A stretch of DNA of 64,000 nt from Bacillus carboniphilus (GCF_039522365.1 NZ_BAAADJ010000006.1:1-64000); one strand, 5' to 3'. Numbered from the stretch's first letter, positions 16,682-26,704 are shown. Notes: generated by a model not told the origin, from the letters alone. Translations and numbers: made by a program.

Positions 16682-17413
16682 CTACAACTTCTTTTGTTCG
16701 ATATGAGCATTTATCTCATTCCACTTAGGATTTGCTTTAAGGAGCATAATAACATCTTCTAAAGAAAAATGCTCAGTTCGATTATACAGTTCGGTTAGAA
16801 TGAGTCGGACTAATTCAAAATCTTCCTCCGTATCAACTGTCCATCTATAATTTCCATAGTCTTGCTCATTTTTTATACTATAGAGCTTAAATTGAGTGGG
16901 GTTTGTATAAAAATAAGCTGTCACATGTTCTCTATCTCTAGGTAAAAATGCTTTATGATAAGCTTTATTCAATGCCTCGAACGAAAAAACTTCTGTATCA
17001 AGACCCCTTGGATACGTTCTTTCTATTGTGTTTGATACATAGTCAATAGAAGGGTACTTTCTTAAAAAATTATTGACTACTTTATCAATTACTTTAGGAT
17101 CAATTATTGGGCAGTCAGAAGTCAAACGAACAATGACATCCACATGATATTTTTTTGCTGTTTCATAATAACGAGATAATACATCCTGTTCAGAACCACG
17201 ATAATAATCAATTCCTAGTCTCTTACATAATTCTACAATCGGAAGTTCCGTATCTTTTATCGTAGTTGCCACAATAATTTGATCAATAGTTTTTGCAAGT
17301 TGTACCCGTTCTAATTGATATTCAAGAAGTGGCTTCTCGTTAACCGTTTTTAATATTTTTCCTGGCAGTCTTGTTGATCCCATACGTGCTTGGATAATTG
17401 CTGCTACTTTCAA
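16682..17413 (-). CDS. pseF: Pseudaminic acid cytidylyltransferase
   Basis: About 243 residues of the SpsF/PseF/NeuA nucleotidyltransferase type: KVAAIIQARMGSTRLPGK (nucleotide-binding loop), PLLEYQLERV, RLTSDCPIIDP, and RWTVDTEEDFELVR. It activates pseudaminic acid as CMP-Pse. I favour TTG 17413 as the start: AAGGTG lies five bases upstream and the chain then begins LKVAAI as in relatives; a GTG at 17431 is the alternative. In B. subtilis the closest analogue is SpsF of the spore-coat polysaccharide locus. Confidence 0.85.
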   Translation of the reverse strand: MKVAAIIQARMGSTRLPGKILKTVNEKPLLEYQLERVQLAKTIDQIIVATTIKDTELPIVELCKRLGIDYYRGSEQDVLSRYYETAKKYHVDVIVRLTSDCPIIDPKVIDKVVNNFLRKYPSIDYVSNTIERTYPRGLDTEVFSFEALNKAYHKAFLPRDREHVTAYFYTNPTQFKLYSIKNEQDYGNYRWTVDTEEDFELVRLILTELYNRTEHFSLEDVIMLLKANPKWNEINAHIEQKKL

Positions 17414-17505
17414 CGGCGCACCTTCTTTCACTTTAAAAAATACTAGTAAATCTCACTATTCTCTTTATCCTAATTAATTTAGTATTAGAATAATAGGAAG
17501 AATCA

Positions 17506-18696
17506 TTAATTTTTATAATAATTTATCACTTTATAAAAGCCGTTTATCACATCATTTACATCTTCATCTGACATTGCAGGGAATAGAGGTAATGTAAGCA
17601 TGGAATTATATAAATCTTCTGCATTAGGACAAAGCCCTTTTTTATATCCCAGTCGCTGATAATACGGAAGCCAGTATACTGGAATATAGTGAACATGCAC
17701 ACCAATATGTTCTGCAATTAAAGCATTATATATTTCTTTCCTGTCCGCTTTTAACATGGATAAGTCAAGTTTAAGAACATATAGATGGTTTACTGTATCG
17801 GAAAAATAGGCATTCTCTTGTAAAATGACACCTTCTAGTTCTTTAAATGCCTCATTATATTTGTTTACAATTTCCTTTCTTCTCGAAATAAACCAATCTA
17901 ACTTTTTCATCTGACTAATTCCTAATGCACATTGAAAATCAGTGATTCGATAGTTCATCCCTAGGTCTAATTGCTCGTAATACCAATTACCAACGTCTTT
18001 ATTTTCTAATTGTTCTATATCTCTTGTTATACAGTGACTCCGAAAGTTCATGAGCCTATTATAGTATTCTTCGTTATTTGTCGTAATAATTCCGCCTTCA
18101 CCTGTTGTGATAGTTTTTACAGGATGGAAGCTGAATTCTGTCATATCGGCTATTCCACCAACTGTAGTACCTTTGTACTTTGTTCCTAATGCATGTGCTG
18201 AGTCTTCAATTATAATAATATCAGTCCCTTTAACTAACTCTTTAATAGCATCAAGATCAGTCGCTTGTCCTGTGTAATCAACAGGTATAATAGCCTTCGT
18301 TTTATTTGTAATTTTTCTTGCGATATCTTCTACATCAATATTAAATGTATCTTTATTAATATCGGCAAATACTGGAACAGCCCCCATATACCTAATACAA
18401 TTTGCAGATGCTGCAAAAGTAATAGGAGTTGTTATGACCTCGTCACCTTGTTTAATTCCAGCTGCAAAACATGCACCGTGCAATGCTGCAGTTCCATTTG
18501 CAAATGCAACTGCATATTTAGCTCCAACATACTCTGCGACAATATTTTCAAATTCTTTTGCTTTTGGTCCTGTGGTTAAGAAATCACTCTTTAAAACTTC
18601 ATTAACTGCCTGACAGTCATCATCGTCTATATATTGTTTTGCATAAGGAAGTGGCTTATTCCTAACAGGGCTTCCTCCAAAAATCGCTAATTCCAT
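17506..18696 (-). CDS. pseC: PseC-type aminotransferase
   Basis: 396 residues of the DegT/DnrJ/EryC1 PLP family: FANGTAALHGACFAAGIKQG, EDSAHALGTKYKG (Asp for the pyridine N), and EFSFHPVKTITTGEGG with the Schiff-base Lys. PseC converts UDP-2-acetamido-2,6-dideoxy-beta-L-arabino-hex-4-ulose to the 4-amino sugar. The upstream site GGGAGG is strong. No pseB stands next to it; the substrate may come from CapE at 24476. Confidence 0.92.
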   Translation of the reverse strand: MELAIFGGSPVRNKPLPYAKQYIDDDDCQAVNEVLKSDFLTTGPKAKEFENIVAEYVGAKYAVAFANGTAALHGACFAAGIKQGDEVITTPITFAASANCIRYMGAVPVFADINKDTFNIDVEDIARKITNKTKAIIPVDYTGQATDLDAIKELVKGTDIIIIEDSAHALGTKYKGTTVGGIADMTEFSFHPVKTITTGEGGIITTNNEEYYNRLMNFRSHCITRDIEQLENKDVGNWYYEQLDLGMNYRITDFQCALGISQMKKLDWFISRRKEIVNKYNEAFKELEGVILQENAYFSDTVNHLYVLKLDLSMLKADRKEIYNALIAEHIGVHVHYIPVYWLPYYQRLGYKKGLCPNAEDLYNSMLTLPLFPAMSDEDVNDVINGFYKVINYYKN

Positions 18697-18866
18697 TATT
18701 ATCCTCCCATTTCATTTCTAAATAATAATATTTCTACTTGATTTAATGTTAACTACATTAATAAAGATAATTAAAGTCTTTTTACTTGTTTTAATTTCCA
18801 TCTGAGCTTTTTTTAACTACATAATTTCCTTTTGGGATTAAGCTCTAAATACCAAACTTTGTCTTA

Positions 18867-19982
18867 TTAAATTTCAGCTATTCTCCTTTTACTTCTACGT
18901 CTAAAAAGAAATTCCATTATCAGATAATACCAAACCAAATCAAAAATTTCCGGTATAAACGCCATATCTGTTAACGATCTTACTACCATACAAAAAACGA
19001 TAACAATCATCATCTTGTTATTATCATTCCAATAAGATTTAATTAATCTAAAAATAGATATTATAAATGTCATAAATATAATTAAACCAAACTGAGCATG
19101 TAACCCTAAAAAAGAATTATGCAAATTTCTTCCATAATTATTAAAAACCATCTCATTAGACATAGCTGTACCAAAAAAAATGTTACTTAATGAACTTATT
19201 GTGTTTGTCCAATATAAATTCCAAACAAATAGCCTACCTTCATTATCAATAGATAAGTACATTTCACTTATATATTTCCATATACCGCCAATTATTATTA
19301 CTGATAAAATCATTGTAATAGAATATTTTATTCCTATTATTAAAAATCCCTTTTTACTTTTATTCCTAGCATGATCCCCAAATAAAATAGCACCTATTAT
19401 AAGAAATGAGAAAGTGATAATTCCACTCCTACCACCTGCCCAGATAACAATAATTAAGCATAAAAGAGACCTTATATATGGAAAGCGTTTATCCCTTTCA
19501 ATGTTATAAATATATGAAAGGATTACTAAAGTAAGCATTAGAATTGAAATATAATTTGCACTTGCACTGTTCAACAATGAATTGGGGTCAACTTGCAGAA
19601 ATATACATATAAAAAAATAACCAATTAATAGATTAAAATATAGATTAAAGGTTGAAAGTATTTCTTTCCTTGAAAATATCAGTAATCCCAATCCCTGGTA
19701 AGCAATTAACATAAATAATCTGTATATTTCGTAATTCCCATTCACTACTAGCGAAACTAGAGCAATTATGTCAAAAATAATTATATATACTAATATCCTT
19801 CTACTAAATTTATCGTTCAAAAATATAAAGCATAATGCTAATACTCCAGATAAACATACAAAAAAATTAGTATAAACAATATTTATTTGGGTAAACATTC
19901 TAAGTGTATATGAAAAAATAAACATAAATGAAATCAGATATGCACCTAGACTTCGTAAAGATATATTAGCATTACCTTTCAT
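18867..19982 (-). CDS. Wzy-like polysaccharide polymerase
   Basis: 371 residues, 10-12 hydrophobic segments and a larger loop near residues 235-285 (YLSIDNEGRLFVWNLYWTN, NYGRNLHNSFLGLHAQFG), as in O-antigen polymerase/ligase proteins. The motif with H-N-S in the periplasm-type loop is typical of Wzy. It would join flipped repeat units outside the membrane. Wzy proteins are poorly conserved, so the call rests on topology and position between glycosyltransferases and pse genes. The gene is AT-rich relative to flanks. Confidence 0.75.
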   Translation of the reverse strand: MKGNANISLRSLGAYLISFMFIFSYTLRMFTQINIVYTNFFVCLSGVLALCFIFLNDKFSRRILVYIIIFDIIALVSLVVNGNYEIYRLFMLIAYQGLGLLIFSRKEILSTFNLYFNLLIGYFFICIFLQVDPNSLLNSASANYISILMLTLVILSYIYNIERDKRFPYIRSLLCLIIVIWAGGRSGIITFSFLIIGAILFGDHARNKSKKGFLIIGIKYSITMILSVIIIGGIWKYISEMYLSIDNEGRLFVWNLYWTNTISSLSNIFFGTAMSNEMVFNNYGRNLHNSFLGLHAQFGLIIFMTFIISIFRLIKSYWNDNNKMMIVIVFCMVVRSLTDMAFIPEIFDLVWYYLIMEFLFRRRSKRRIAEI

Positions 19983-20030
19983 TAATAACCCACTTCCTAA
20001 ATAATGCTTATTTCAACATCGAGTTGCTAT

Positions 20031-21116
20031 TTACACAGATTCCTGATGTTGCTCATTTAGTTTTGATAATATATCCGAAAATTCTTTCAGATTATTAGGT
20101 ATAAAAAACCTCTCTGGAATATCATAAAGGTCTTTGACAGAATTAATAAAAAAATCAAAATTAGGAGCATAAGCATCCCAATCATCTATTAACTTATACA
20201 AATATATAATATAGGGTTCTTCATTATAAATTAACTTAGGAGTAATGCATGCTGATGATGCAATTGAAACTAGAATTTTATCAGACATATTTTGGCCAAG
20301 ATTAATCATTTCAAAACCTTCAGTTGTTTCTAGAAGTTCTATTTTTTCGCCGTATCTATTACTATTTGAATTTGGATGTAACTTAATAAAAAATCTATTA
20401 TTTAATGTACTTTTTATTTTTTCAACAAATTTAATCTGCTGATTTAAAATTCTCTCATCTCCAAAATCACTATCAAAAAAAATTAATCTATGTGATAATG
20501 GTTGACTACTGTTTTTGAAGATCCTTTTTAATTCATATAAATGATCTTCATCCTTTTGAATAATTGGAATTTGCTTTATGTCAATATGTTTAAAGCGACT
20601 CATAACACAATTAGGCCTGTAGACATATAATGCTTTACATTTACTTAGCAAATCAAATCCTTTTAAGAGATTCAATATCTTATGTTTTAACATTTTTCTA
20701 TTTTCCATTAATATTCTAAAATAAGAACCTGTACCATCCTCATAATAATTTAGTTCTATATTATTATTTTTTTTCTGCCAATAATAATAAATCGATTTGG
20801 AAAATACCTCCGTACCTACGATAAAAATTTTATCGTATATATCATCTGGGTTTGGAATTATATTTTTAATAGAAAATATTTTACTAATCCTATTTTGTAA
20901 ATACAAAAATCTATTTCTATTAGGTAAGTCAGCATAAACCTTTATTAAATAAACATTTCTAAATAAGTCCATGTCTTTAATGTTTTTATATATTTCTAAA
21001 CTAACTTTGCTAACATTAAGAATATATAAATCTGACTGTTTTGTTGCAAATAAGGTCTTAGAAATATTTACAGCATTAAAGACCTGATAAGGCGTAGAAC
21101 ATATAAATAAATTCAT
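20031..21116 (-). CDS. Sialyltransferase-like glycosyltransferase (GT52-like)
   Basis: 361 residues starting MNLFICSTPYQVFNAVNI, the opening typical of GT52 and related sialyltransferases. Later features include LNYYEDGTGSYF, FFIKLHPNSNSNRYGEKIE (HP motif) and a Ser-rich SIASSACITPKLI segment, the HP and S/T motifs of bacterial sialyltransferases. Because the locus makes CMP-pseudaminic acid and no sialic acid genes are seen, it may transfer pseudaminic acid. ATG 21116 has GGGAGGATAATA upstream; the nine-residue longer frame does not. Donor is inference. Confidence 0.7.
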   Translation of the reverse strand: MNLFICSTPYQVFNAVNISKTLFATKQSDLYILNVSKVSLEIYKNIKDMDLFRNVYLIKVYADLPNRNRFLYLQNRISKIFSIKNIIPNPDDIYDKIFIVGTEVFSKSIYYYWQKKNNNIELNYYEDGTGSYFRILMENRKMLKHKILNLLKGFDLLSKCKALYVYRPNCVMSRFKHIDIKQIPIIQKDEDHLYELKRIFKNSSQPLSHRLIFFDSDFGDERILNQQIKFVEKIKSTLNNRFFIKLHPNSNSNRYGEKIELLETTEGFEMINLGQNMSDKILVSIASSACITPKLIYNEEPYIIYLYKLIDDWDAYAPNFDFFINSVKDLYDIPERFFIPNNLKEFSDILSKLNEQHQESV

Positions 21117-21185
21117 TATTATCCTCCCAGATTTACATATCACTCTACTTAATCTAGTAAATTGAATGAAGAAAACTTAATAATA

Positions 21186-22052
21186 CTAAACGTTTAATTC
21201 ACCAGTTTTTTCGAATTCTCCACCCATCTTTTCATGCTCATAGATTTTGGCATCTACCAAAAACCTATACCAATATGCTTGAAGGAAGTTATATATAAAA
21301 CCTTCTTTCCCATCCAAAAACCCTAATTTAAATACATATCTATAGATAAAATACAACAAATTTCTTAACCCCATAGGCAATTTATAATAAATCTTGAATT
21401 TAATAATACGTTTTATCTTTGCCTTCCTATCTAAATCCCCCTTTTCATCCGACTCGTATCTACTTTCAAAGTAATCTTTAACTTCTCTTGATGCGTACCA
21501 ATTATGCTTAGCTATCCAATATGTTAAATTTTTAAAATCATAATGCAAAGAATCATTTTTAAGTTCAATTGCCCTACCCTTTGAAAGTACAATATGTTCA
21601 TCCATATTTCTATCCTCTATATCACCGATCCCATGCTTAAAAACTAATAATTTTCTAAAAGGGTATACACCTCCATATTTCAAGTATCTACCCATAAACT
21701 GCACTTTAAATCTTAAAATTAAACCATTCACATCATCATCTGTATGCAATTTTGTTAAGGTTTCAATCTCCTCTGCAGATTCTTTGGTTAATCTTTCATC
21801 AGCATCAATTCTTAATACCCACTTTGTATTAATAGCTGTATTATAAAGACCATATTTAAACTGTTTAGAATAGTTAATAAATCTATTTTGGTAAACGTCT
21901 GCACCCAGTTCTTTAGCTATTTCCACAGTTCTATCATTACTAAAACTATCAATCACAATTATTCTTTTAGTGATAGCTTTAATTGAATTAATACATTCTT
22001 TAATATTTAATTCTTCATTTTTTGTTAAAATAATTGCAGTTAAGTCAGCCAT
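21186..22052 (-). CDS. Family 2 glycosyltransferase
   Basis: 288 residues: LTAIILTKNEELNIKECINS, VIDSFSNDRTVEIAKELGA, KWVLRIDADERLT (DxD as DAD), and a C-terminal part with an amphipathic or membrane-close helix (LLYFIYRYVFKLGFLDGKE). This resembles the WaaE/KdtX-type group of GT2 enzymes. It would add one sugar of the repeat unit at the cytoplasmic membrane face. Acceptor and donor cannot be read from sequence. The start follows a GGGGTTG site. Confidence 0.87.
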   Translation of the reverse strand: MADLTAIILTKNEELNIKECINSIKAITKRIIVIDSFSNDRTVEIAKELGADVYQNRFINYSKQFKYGLYNTAINTKWVLRIDADERLTKESAEEIETLTKLHTDDDVNGLILRFKVQFMGRYLKYGGVYPFRKLLVFKHGIGDIEDRNMDEHIVLSKGRAIELKNDSLHYDFKNLTYWIAKHNWYASREVKDYFESRYESDEKGDLDRKAKIKRIIKFKIYYKLPMGLRNLLYFIYRYVFKLGFLDGKEGFIYNFLQAYWYRFLVDAKIYEHEKMGGEFEKTGELNV

Positions 22053-22219
22053 TGTTCAACCCCTGAATTTTTTTGAAATCTCAATTAACTTAAGATTAGA
22101 GTCGTTGGATTTCGTAATTATTTGTATTCAAATTATTGAAAATCATATTTACTATAAATCTAGTTTTGATAAACAATTTACTCACTTTAATATTTTACAT
22201 ATTAATTATTCAAATCAAA

Positions 22220-23347
22220 TTATATTTTGGACCAAACAACCCTATTTACATAATCTGTATATGACAAAATAATCCTTAGAACCTTATCAGAAACATTTGT
22301 CATACTGTAGTCAGCAACAGTTCTTAATGTAGTTTTTTCTTGGGTTTCTAATACTTCTAACCCTTGTAATATTCTATCAGCGTTTAAACCAACCATCATT
22401 ACAGCAGCCTCTTCCATCGCCTCGGGTCTTTCATGAGCTTGTCTGATATTAAGCGCTCTAAACCCAAGAATAGATGATTCTTCACTTATTGTTCCACTAT
22501 CACTAAGAACCGCTTTCGCTTTCGTTTGGAGCTTCACATAATCATTAAACCCTAAAGGTTTCATAGTTTTCACTAATGGGTTAAATTCAATCCCTTTAGA
22601 TTCGATCATTTTTCTAGTTCTAGGATGAGTACTCACAATGACAGGCATATTATATTTTTCAGCAATTACATTTAAACTATCAACTAAATCTGAGAAATTG
22701 ACTTCGGAATTTATATTTTCCTCTCTGTGAGCAGATACTATAAAGTAGTTTCCTTCTTCTAAACGTAATCTTTCTAATACATCTGATCTCTCTATATCGT
22801 CTTTTCTGGAATTTAGAACTTCAAACATAGGACTTCCCGTTTTAATAATTCTATCTGAAGGAAATCCTTCTCTAAGTAGATATTCTCTTGCAATATCAGA
22901 ATAGGTTAAATTAATATCTGCTGTGTGGTCAACAATTTTCCTATTGGTTTCTTCTGGTACCCTCTGATCAAAGCATCTATTGCCTGCTTCCATATGAAAA
23001 ATTGGAATGTGTCTCCTCTTTGCAGCAATTGCACATAAACAGCTATTAGTATCTCCAAGTACTAAAAACGCATCTGGTTTTACTTCTTCCATGATAGGAT
23101 CTATTTTAACTAGAATATTACCAATGGTTTCTACGGCAGTTCCGGTAGCAGCATTAAGGAAATAGTCAGGTTTTTTTAAATTAAAATCCTTAAAAAACAC
23201 TTCGTTTAATTCATAATCGTAATTTTGACCCGTATGAACCAGTGTATGTTCAATTGCATTTGATTCTTCTAATTTATTAATAACAGCAGACAGCCTTATA
23301 ATCTCGGGTCTAGTACCCACGACTGTCATGACTTTTAATTGCTTCAT
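22220..23347 (-). CDS. capG: UDP-GlcNAc 2-epimerase type, CapG/FnlC
   Basis: 375 residues of the non-hydrolysing UDP-GlcNAc 2-epimerase family: VVGTRPEIIRLSAVI at the start, HTGQNYDYELNEVFF, LGDTNSC, MEAGNRCFDQRVPEETNR, VSAHREENI, SDSGTISEESSILGF, and RQAHERPEAME. As the third gene of capE-capF-capG it should epimerise UDP-2-acetamido-2,6-dideoxy-L-talose at C2 to give UDP-L-FucNAc. It begins three bases after capF with GGAGG upstream. Alone it could be read as wecB; context decides. Confidence 0.9.
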   Translation of the reverse strand: MKQLKVMTVVGTRPEIIRLSAVINKLEESNAIEHTLVHTGQNYDYELNEVFFKDFNLKKPDYFLNAATGTAVETIGNILVKIDPIMEEVKPDAFLVLGDTNSCLCAIAAKRRHIPIFHMEAGNRCFDQRVPEETNRKIVDHTADINLTYSDIAREYLLREGFPSDRIIKTGSPMFEVLNSRKDDIERSDVLERLRLEEGNYFIVSAHREENINSEVNFSDLVDSLNVIAEKYNMPVIVSTHPRTRKMIESKGIEFNPLVKTMKPLGFNDYVKLQTKAKAVLSDSGTISEESSILGFRALNIRQAHERPEAMEEAAVMMVGLNADRILQGLEVLETQEKTTLRTVADYSMTNVSDKVLRIILSYTDYVNRVVWSKI

Positions 23348-23350
23348 TTA

Positions 23351-24460
23351 TTATACCTCCATGAAATAAGTGTCTGGATTTTCAGGATCAAAACATTCAT
23401 TGGCCCACATTACAGTTACTAGGTCACTTTCCCCTACATTTACTATTGAATGTATATAGCCGGTTGGAATATCAACTACTTGTGCTTTTTCTCCACTTAC
23501 CCTATATTCAATAACTTCATCAGAATCTACTTTTCTAAAGCGAATTAAACCTTCTCCACTTACAACTAAAAATTTTTCATTTTTAGTATGGTGCCAATGG
23601 TTTCCTTTCGTAACCCCAGGTTTTGATACATTGACAGACACTTGTCCTCTATCAGGTGTCCTCATAAATTCAGTAAACGAGCCTCTGTGATCACAATTCA
23701 TTTTAAGATCATATGAAAATTGATCCTCTGGTAAAAAGCTTAAATAGGTACTATAGAGCTTCTTAGTTAGTGCATCTTCCATATTGGGAATATATAAATT
23801 TGTTCTACTTTCTTTGAAACGCTTTATAAGGTCAGCCAAATCTCCAAGTTTAATAGTATGAGTCTTAGGTACAATACAGAATTCATTTTCCATAGTAGGG
23901 TTTCCCTCTAGAGCTCTTAAAAACTCGTCTAATACATCATTTATATAACAAAGATTTAGCTCTACATCGGGGTTATTTATCCGAATATCTAATCCTCTAG
24001 CGATATTGTAACAAAATGTGGCCACCACAGTATTATAGTTAGGTTTACTCCACTTACCAAACAAGTTTGGTAATCGATATACGTAAACTTTAACATCATT
24101 TTCTTTATAATATTTAAATAGTAAATCCTCTCCAGCCTTCTTACTTCTTCCATAAGGATTATCGTTTTCTGCTTGGATCGTAGAAGCAAGAAGAACAGGC
24201 GCTGTATTGTTATGTTTATTTAATAATTCTAGTAGTTGCGAAGTTAAACCAAAATTACCATCCATAAATTCTTTTTCTTCTTTTGGCCTATTTACTCCAG
24301 CTAAATGAAAGACAAAATCACATTCTTTTGTATATTTCTCAAGTAATGAATGATCAGTTTCCTTAGTAAATTCAAGTATATCGTTATATCCCTTATTCTT
24401 AAGCTCAGCGATAAGGTTTTTCCCTACAAAACCATTTGCGCCTGTAACAAGAATTTGCAT
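23351..24460 (-). CDS. capF: CapF bifunctional epimerase/reductase
   Basis: 369 residues with two parts. Residues 1-245 are an SDR domain (VTGANGFVGKNLIAEL, FHLAGVNRP, NPYGRSKKAGEDLL with YxxxK). Residues 250-369 are a cupin (DHRGSFTEFMRT, KPGVTKGNHWHHTKNEKFLV with His ligands, DIPTGYIHSIVNVG). This fusion is specific to CapF/FnlB, which epimerises C3 in the cupin part and then reduces C4 with NADPH. It acts on the product of CapE, encoded just upstream. Confidence 0.94.
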   Translation of the reverse strand: MQILVTGANGFVGKNLIAELKNKGYNDILEFTKETDHSLLEKYTKECDFVFHLAGVNRPKEEKEFMDGNFGLTSQLLELLNKHNNTAPVLLASTIQAENDNPYGRSKKAGEDLLFKYYKENDVKVYVYRLPNLFGKWSKPNYNTVVATFCYNIARGLDIRINNPDVELNLCYINDVLDEFLRALEGNPTMENEFCIVPKTHTIKLGDLADLIKRFKESRTNLYIPNMEDALTKKLYSTYLSFLPEDQFSYDLKMNCDHRGSFTEFMRTPDRGQVSVNVSKPGVTKGNHWHHTKNEKFLVVSGEGLIRFRKVDSDEVIEYRVSGEKAQVVDIPTGYIHSIVNVGESDLVTVMWANECFDPENPDTYFMEV

Positions 24461-24475
24461 GAGTAAATACCACCT

Positions 24476-25513
24476 TTAGTTCAATACATAAGCTTTTTTA
24501 TTCCATTCCTTAAGCTCATTTTGCACGTAATCTAATTCTAGTAACTTTTCTTTAATTTGTTCAATACTAAGAATTTGTGTATTATCTGAATTATATTCCA
24601 CTACAGAAGTAAGCTTTTGATCCCCCTCTGCAAAATACTTATCATAGTTAAGATCTCTTTGATCAGCAGGAACTCTATAAAAACCAGGCAAATCTTCTGC
24701 CTTTATATATTCCTCTTTAGTAAGTAGTGTTTCATAACGTTTTTCTCCATGGCGAGTTCCAATAATTTTTATTTCATTATCCGCATTAAATAATTCTTTT
24801 ACAGCTTGAGCAAGGTCGCCAATAGTGCTAGCTGGAGATTTTTGAACCATGATATCTCCTGCTTCAGCGTTTTGGAATGCAAATACTACTAACTCGACTG
24901 CTTCTTCTAAACTCATAAGAAATCTTGTCATATTAGGATCCGTTACTGTTAAAGGCTGACCACTTTTAATTTGTTCAATAAATAATGGTATAACCGATCC
25001 ACGTGAGGCCATGACATTACCATATCTAGTTCCACAAATTAGTGTTCTATCTGGATCAACCGTTTTCGATTTAGCAACAAATACTTTTTCCATCATTGCT
25101 TTTGAAATACCCATTGCATTAATTGGATATGCAGCTTTATCTGTTGAAAGGCAAATTGCCTTTTTCACCCCATATTCAATAGCAGCTGTTAATACATTAT
25201 CAGTTCCCATAATATTAGTTTTTACTGCTTCTAAAGGAAAGAACTCACAAGACGGAACCTGTTTTAGTGCGGCCGCATGGAAAATATAATCAACTCCGTG
25301 CATTGCATTCTTAACGCTTGCTAAATCTCTTACATCCCCAAGATAAAACTTGAGTTTGTCATTTTTATAAATTTTCCTCATGTCATCTTGTTTTTTCTCA
25401 TCTCGCGAAAAAATTCTAATTTCTTTAATATCTGTATCTAAAAATCTTTTCATCACAGCATTCCCAAAGGATCCTGTTCCACCAGTAATTAATAAAGTTT
25501 TGTCTTTAAACAT
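24476..25513 (-). CDS. capE: CapE, UDP-GlcNAc 4,6-dehydratase/5-epimerase
   Basis: 345 residues of the inverting dehydratase group: LLITGGTGSFGNAVMKRFL, EIRIFSRDEKKQDDMRK (signature of CapE/FlaA1-like enzymes), HAAALKQVPSCEFFPLEAV, CLSTDKAAYPINAMGISKAM with the modified M-K active site, and a C-terminal GEKRYETLLTKEEYIKAE tail. It converts UDP-GlcNAc to UDP-2-acetamido-2,6-dideoxy-beta-L-arabino-hex-4-ulose. That is also the PseB product needed by PseC, and no other PseB candidate exists in the locus. Confidence 0.93.
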   Translation of the reverse strand: MFKDKTLLITGGTGSFGNAVMKRFLDTDIKEIRIFSRDEKKQDDMRKIYKNDKLKFYLGDVRDLASVKNAMHGVDYIFHAAALKQVPSCEFFPLEAVKTNIMGTDNVLTAAIEYGVKKAICLSTDKAAYPINAMGISKAMMEKVFVAKSKTVDPDRTLICGTRYGNVMASRGSVIPLFIEQIKSGQPLTVTDPNMTRFLMSLEEAVELVVFAFQNAEAGDIMVQKSPASTIGDLAQAVKELFNADNEIKIIGTRHGEKRYETLLTKEEYIKAEDLPGFYRVPADQRDLNYDKYFAEGDQKLTSVVEYNSDNTQILSIEQIKEKLLELDYVQNELKEWNKKAYVLN

Positions 25514-25516
25514 TTT

Positions 25517-26704
25517 TTATCCCTCCAAATTAGTTAAGGTGTCTTCTAACACCGATATAAATCTATCTTTACTGTAGTTTTTAATGTAATAATTATATGA
25601 GTTTTCAGCCATTTTCTCTTTCTCATTATTATCACAGAACTGTATTAGTAACTTCGCCAATTCGCTATAATCTTCAGCAGCGCAACATAATCCACAATTA
25701 GCATCCCTAATCACTCGACTCGTCTCGCCATTTATTGCTCCAATTATAGGTTTACCAGCTGCCATATATGATTGCACTTTTCCAGGTAGTGTGTATGATA
25801 TAGCCTTATTATTCTTCAATGTAATTAACATTGCATCTGCTAACCCATAGTAATACGGCATTTCACTTACGGGTTTTCTACCATAATAGATGATGTTGTC
25901 TAACTCCATTTGTTTGCTTAGCAATTTACATTCTTCTAATTTGGATCCATCTCCAACTATATGAAATGTAATATTAGTGTGCTCGCGTAATTCATTTGCG
26001 GCTTTAACTATTGTTTCCACGCTTTGCATATCACCAATATTTCCAGCAAAAACAAAATTAAATTTATCATTCTTAGGAACTTCAATGCTTTCAGTAAACA
26101 AGTCCTCTGCATATTGCGGTAGATGATGTATTTCCTTTTTATACACCCCAAGAGTACTCCTAAAATATTCTTTAAACATACTAGAAGTTACTGCTATGGA
26201 ATCTGCATAGTTATAAATCCATTTAGAAAGCTTCATAAAAAACTTGTAAATCATTGAACTTTCTTTGATACCTCCAGCAGCTAGACTATCAGGCCATAGG
26301 TCTAGGCAGTAGAGCAAAACCTTTTTCTTATGCCTTCTCTTATAAACAATAGCTGGGATCCCCATCATTACGGGGGAAAGTTGATTGACTAATACTACAT
26401 CAAACTTTTCATTCATAAAAAATGCCTTTACCGATCCTGATACTGCAAAGCTAAGATAGTTTAGGAAAAGCTTTAATTTACTATTTCCACGACCTATCTC
26501 AAAACTTCGTATTACCTTTACACCGTTTAACACTTCATTCCTTTTTCTACCATACCGGTAACCATCAAGTACTTGCCCCTCTGGATAATTCGGAAGTCCT
26601 GTAAGCACTGTTACATCATGCCCTTTTTCTACTAATGTTTCACATATATCTGAAATACGAAAAGGTTCCGGATAGTAATATTGGCAGACAACTAAGATTT
26701 TCAT
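25517..26704 (-). CDS. Family 4 glycosyltransferase (WcaI/WbuB-like)
   Basis: 395 residues: ILVVCQYYYPEPFRISDIC and VLTGLPNYPEGQVLDGYRYG at the start are typical of the WbuB/WcaI-like GT4 enzymes often found with capE-F-G and credited with L-FucNAc transfer. The C-terminal Rossmann lobe shows FVFAGNIGDMQSVETIVKAA, YYGRKPVSEMPYYYGLAD and LPGKVQSYMAAGKPIIGAI. It follows the SDR gene and ends three bases before capE. L-FucNAc as donor is inferred from this conserved neighbourhood. Confidence 0.88.
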   Translation of the reverse strand: MKILVVCQYYYPEPFRISDICETLVEKGHDVTVLTGLPNYPEGQVLDGYRYGRKRNEVLNGVKVIRSFEIGRGNSKLKLFLNYLSFAVSGSVKAFFMNEKFDVVLVNQLSPVMMGIPAIVYKRRHKKKVLLYCLDLWPDSLAAGGIKESSMIYKFFMKLSKWIYNYADSIAVTSSMFKEYFRSTLGVYKKEIHHLPQYAEDLFTESIEVPKNDKFNFVFAGNIGDMQSVETIVKAANELREHTNITFHIVGDGSKLEECKLLSKQMELDNIIYYGRKPVSEMPYYYGLADAMLITLKNNKAISYTLPGKVQSYMAAGKPIIGAINGETSRVIRDANCGLCCAAEDYSELAKLLIQFCDNNEKEKMAENSYNYYIKNYSKDRFISVLEDTLTNLEG

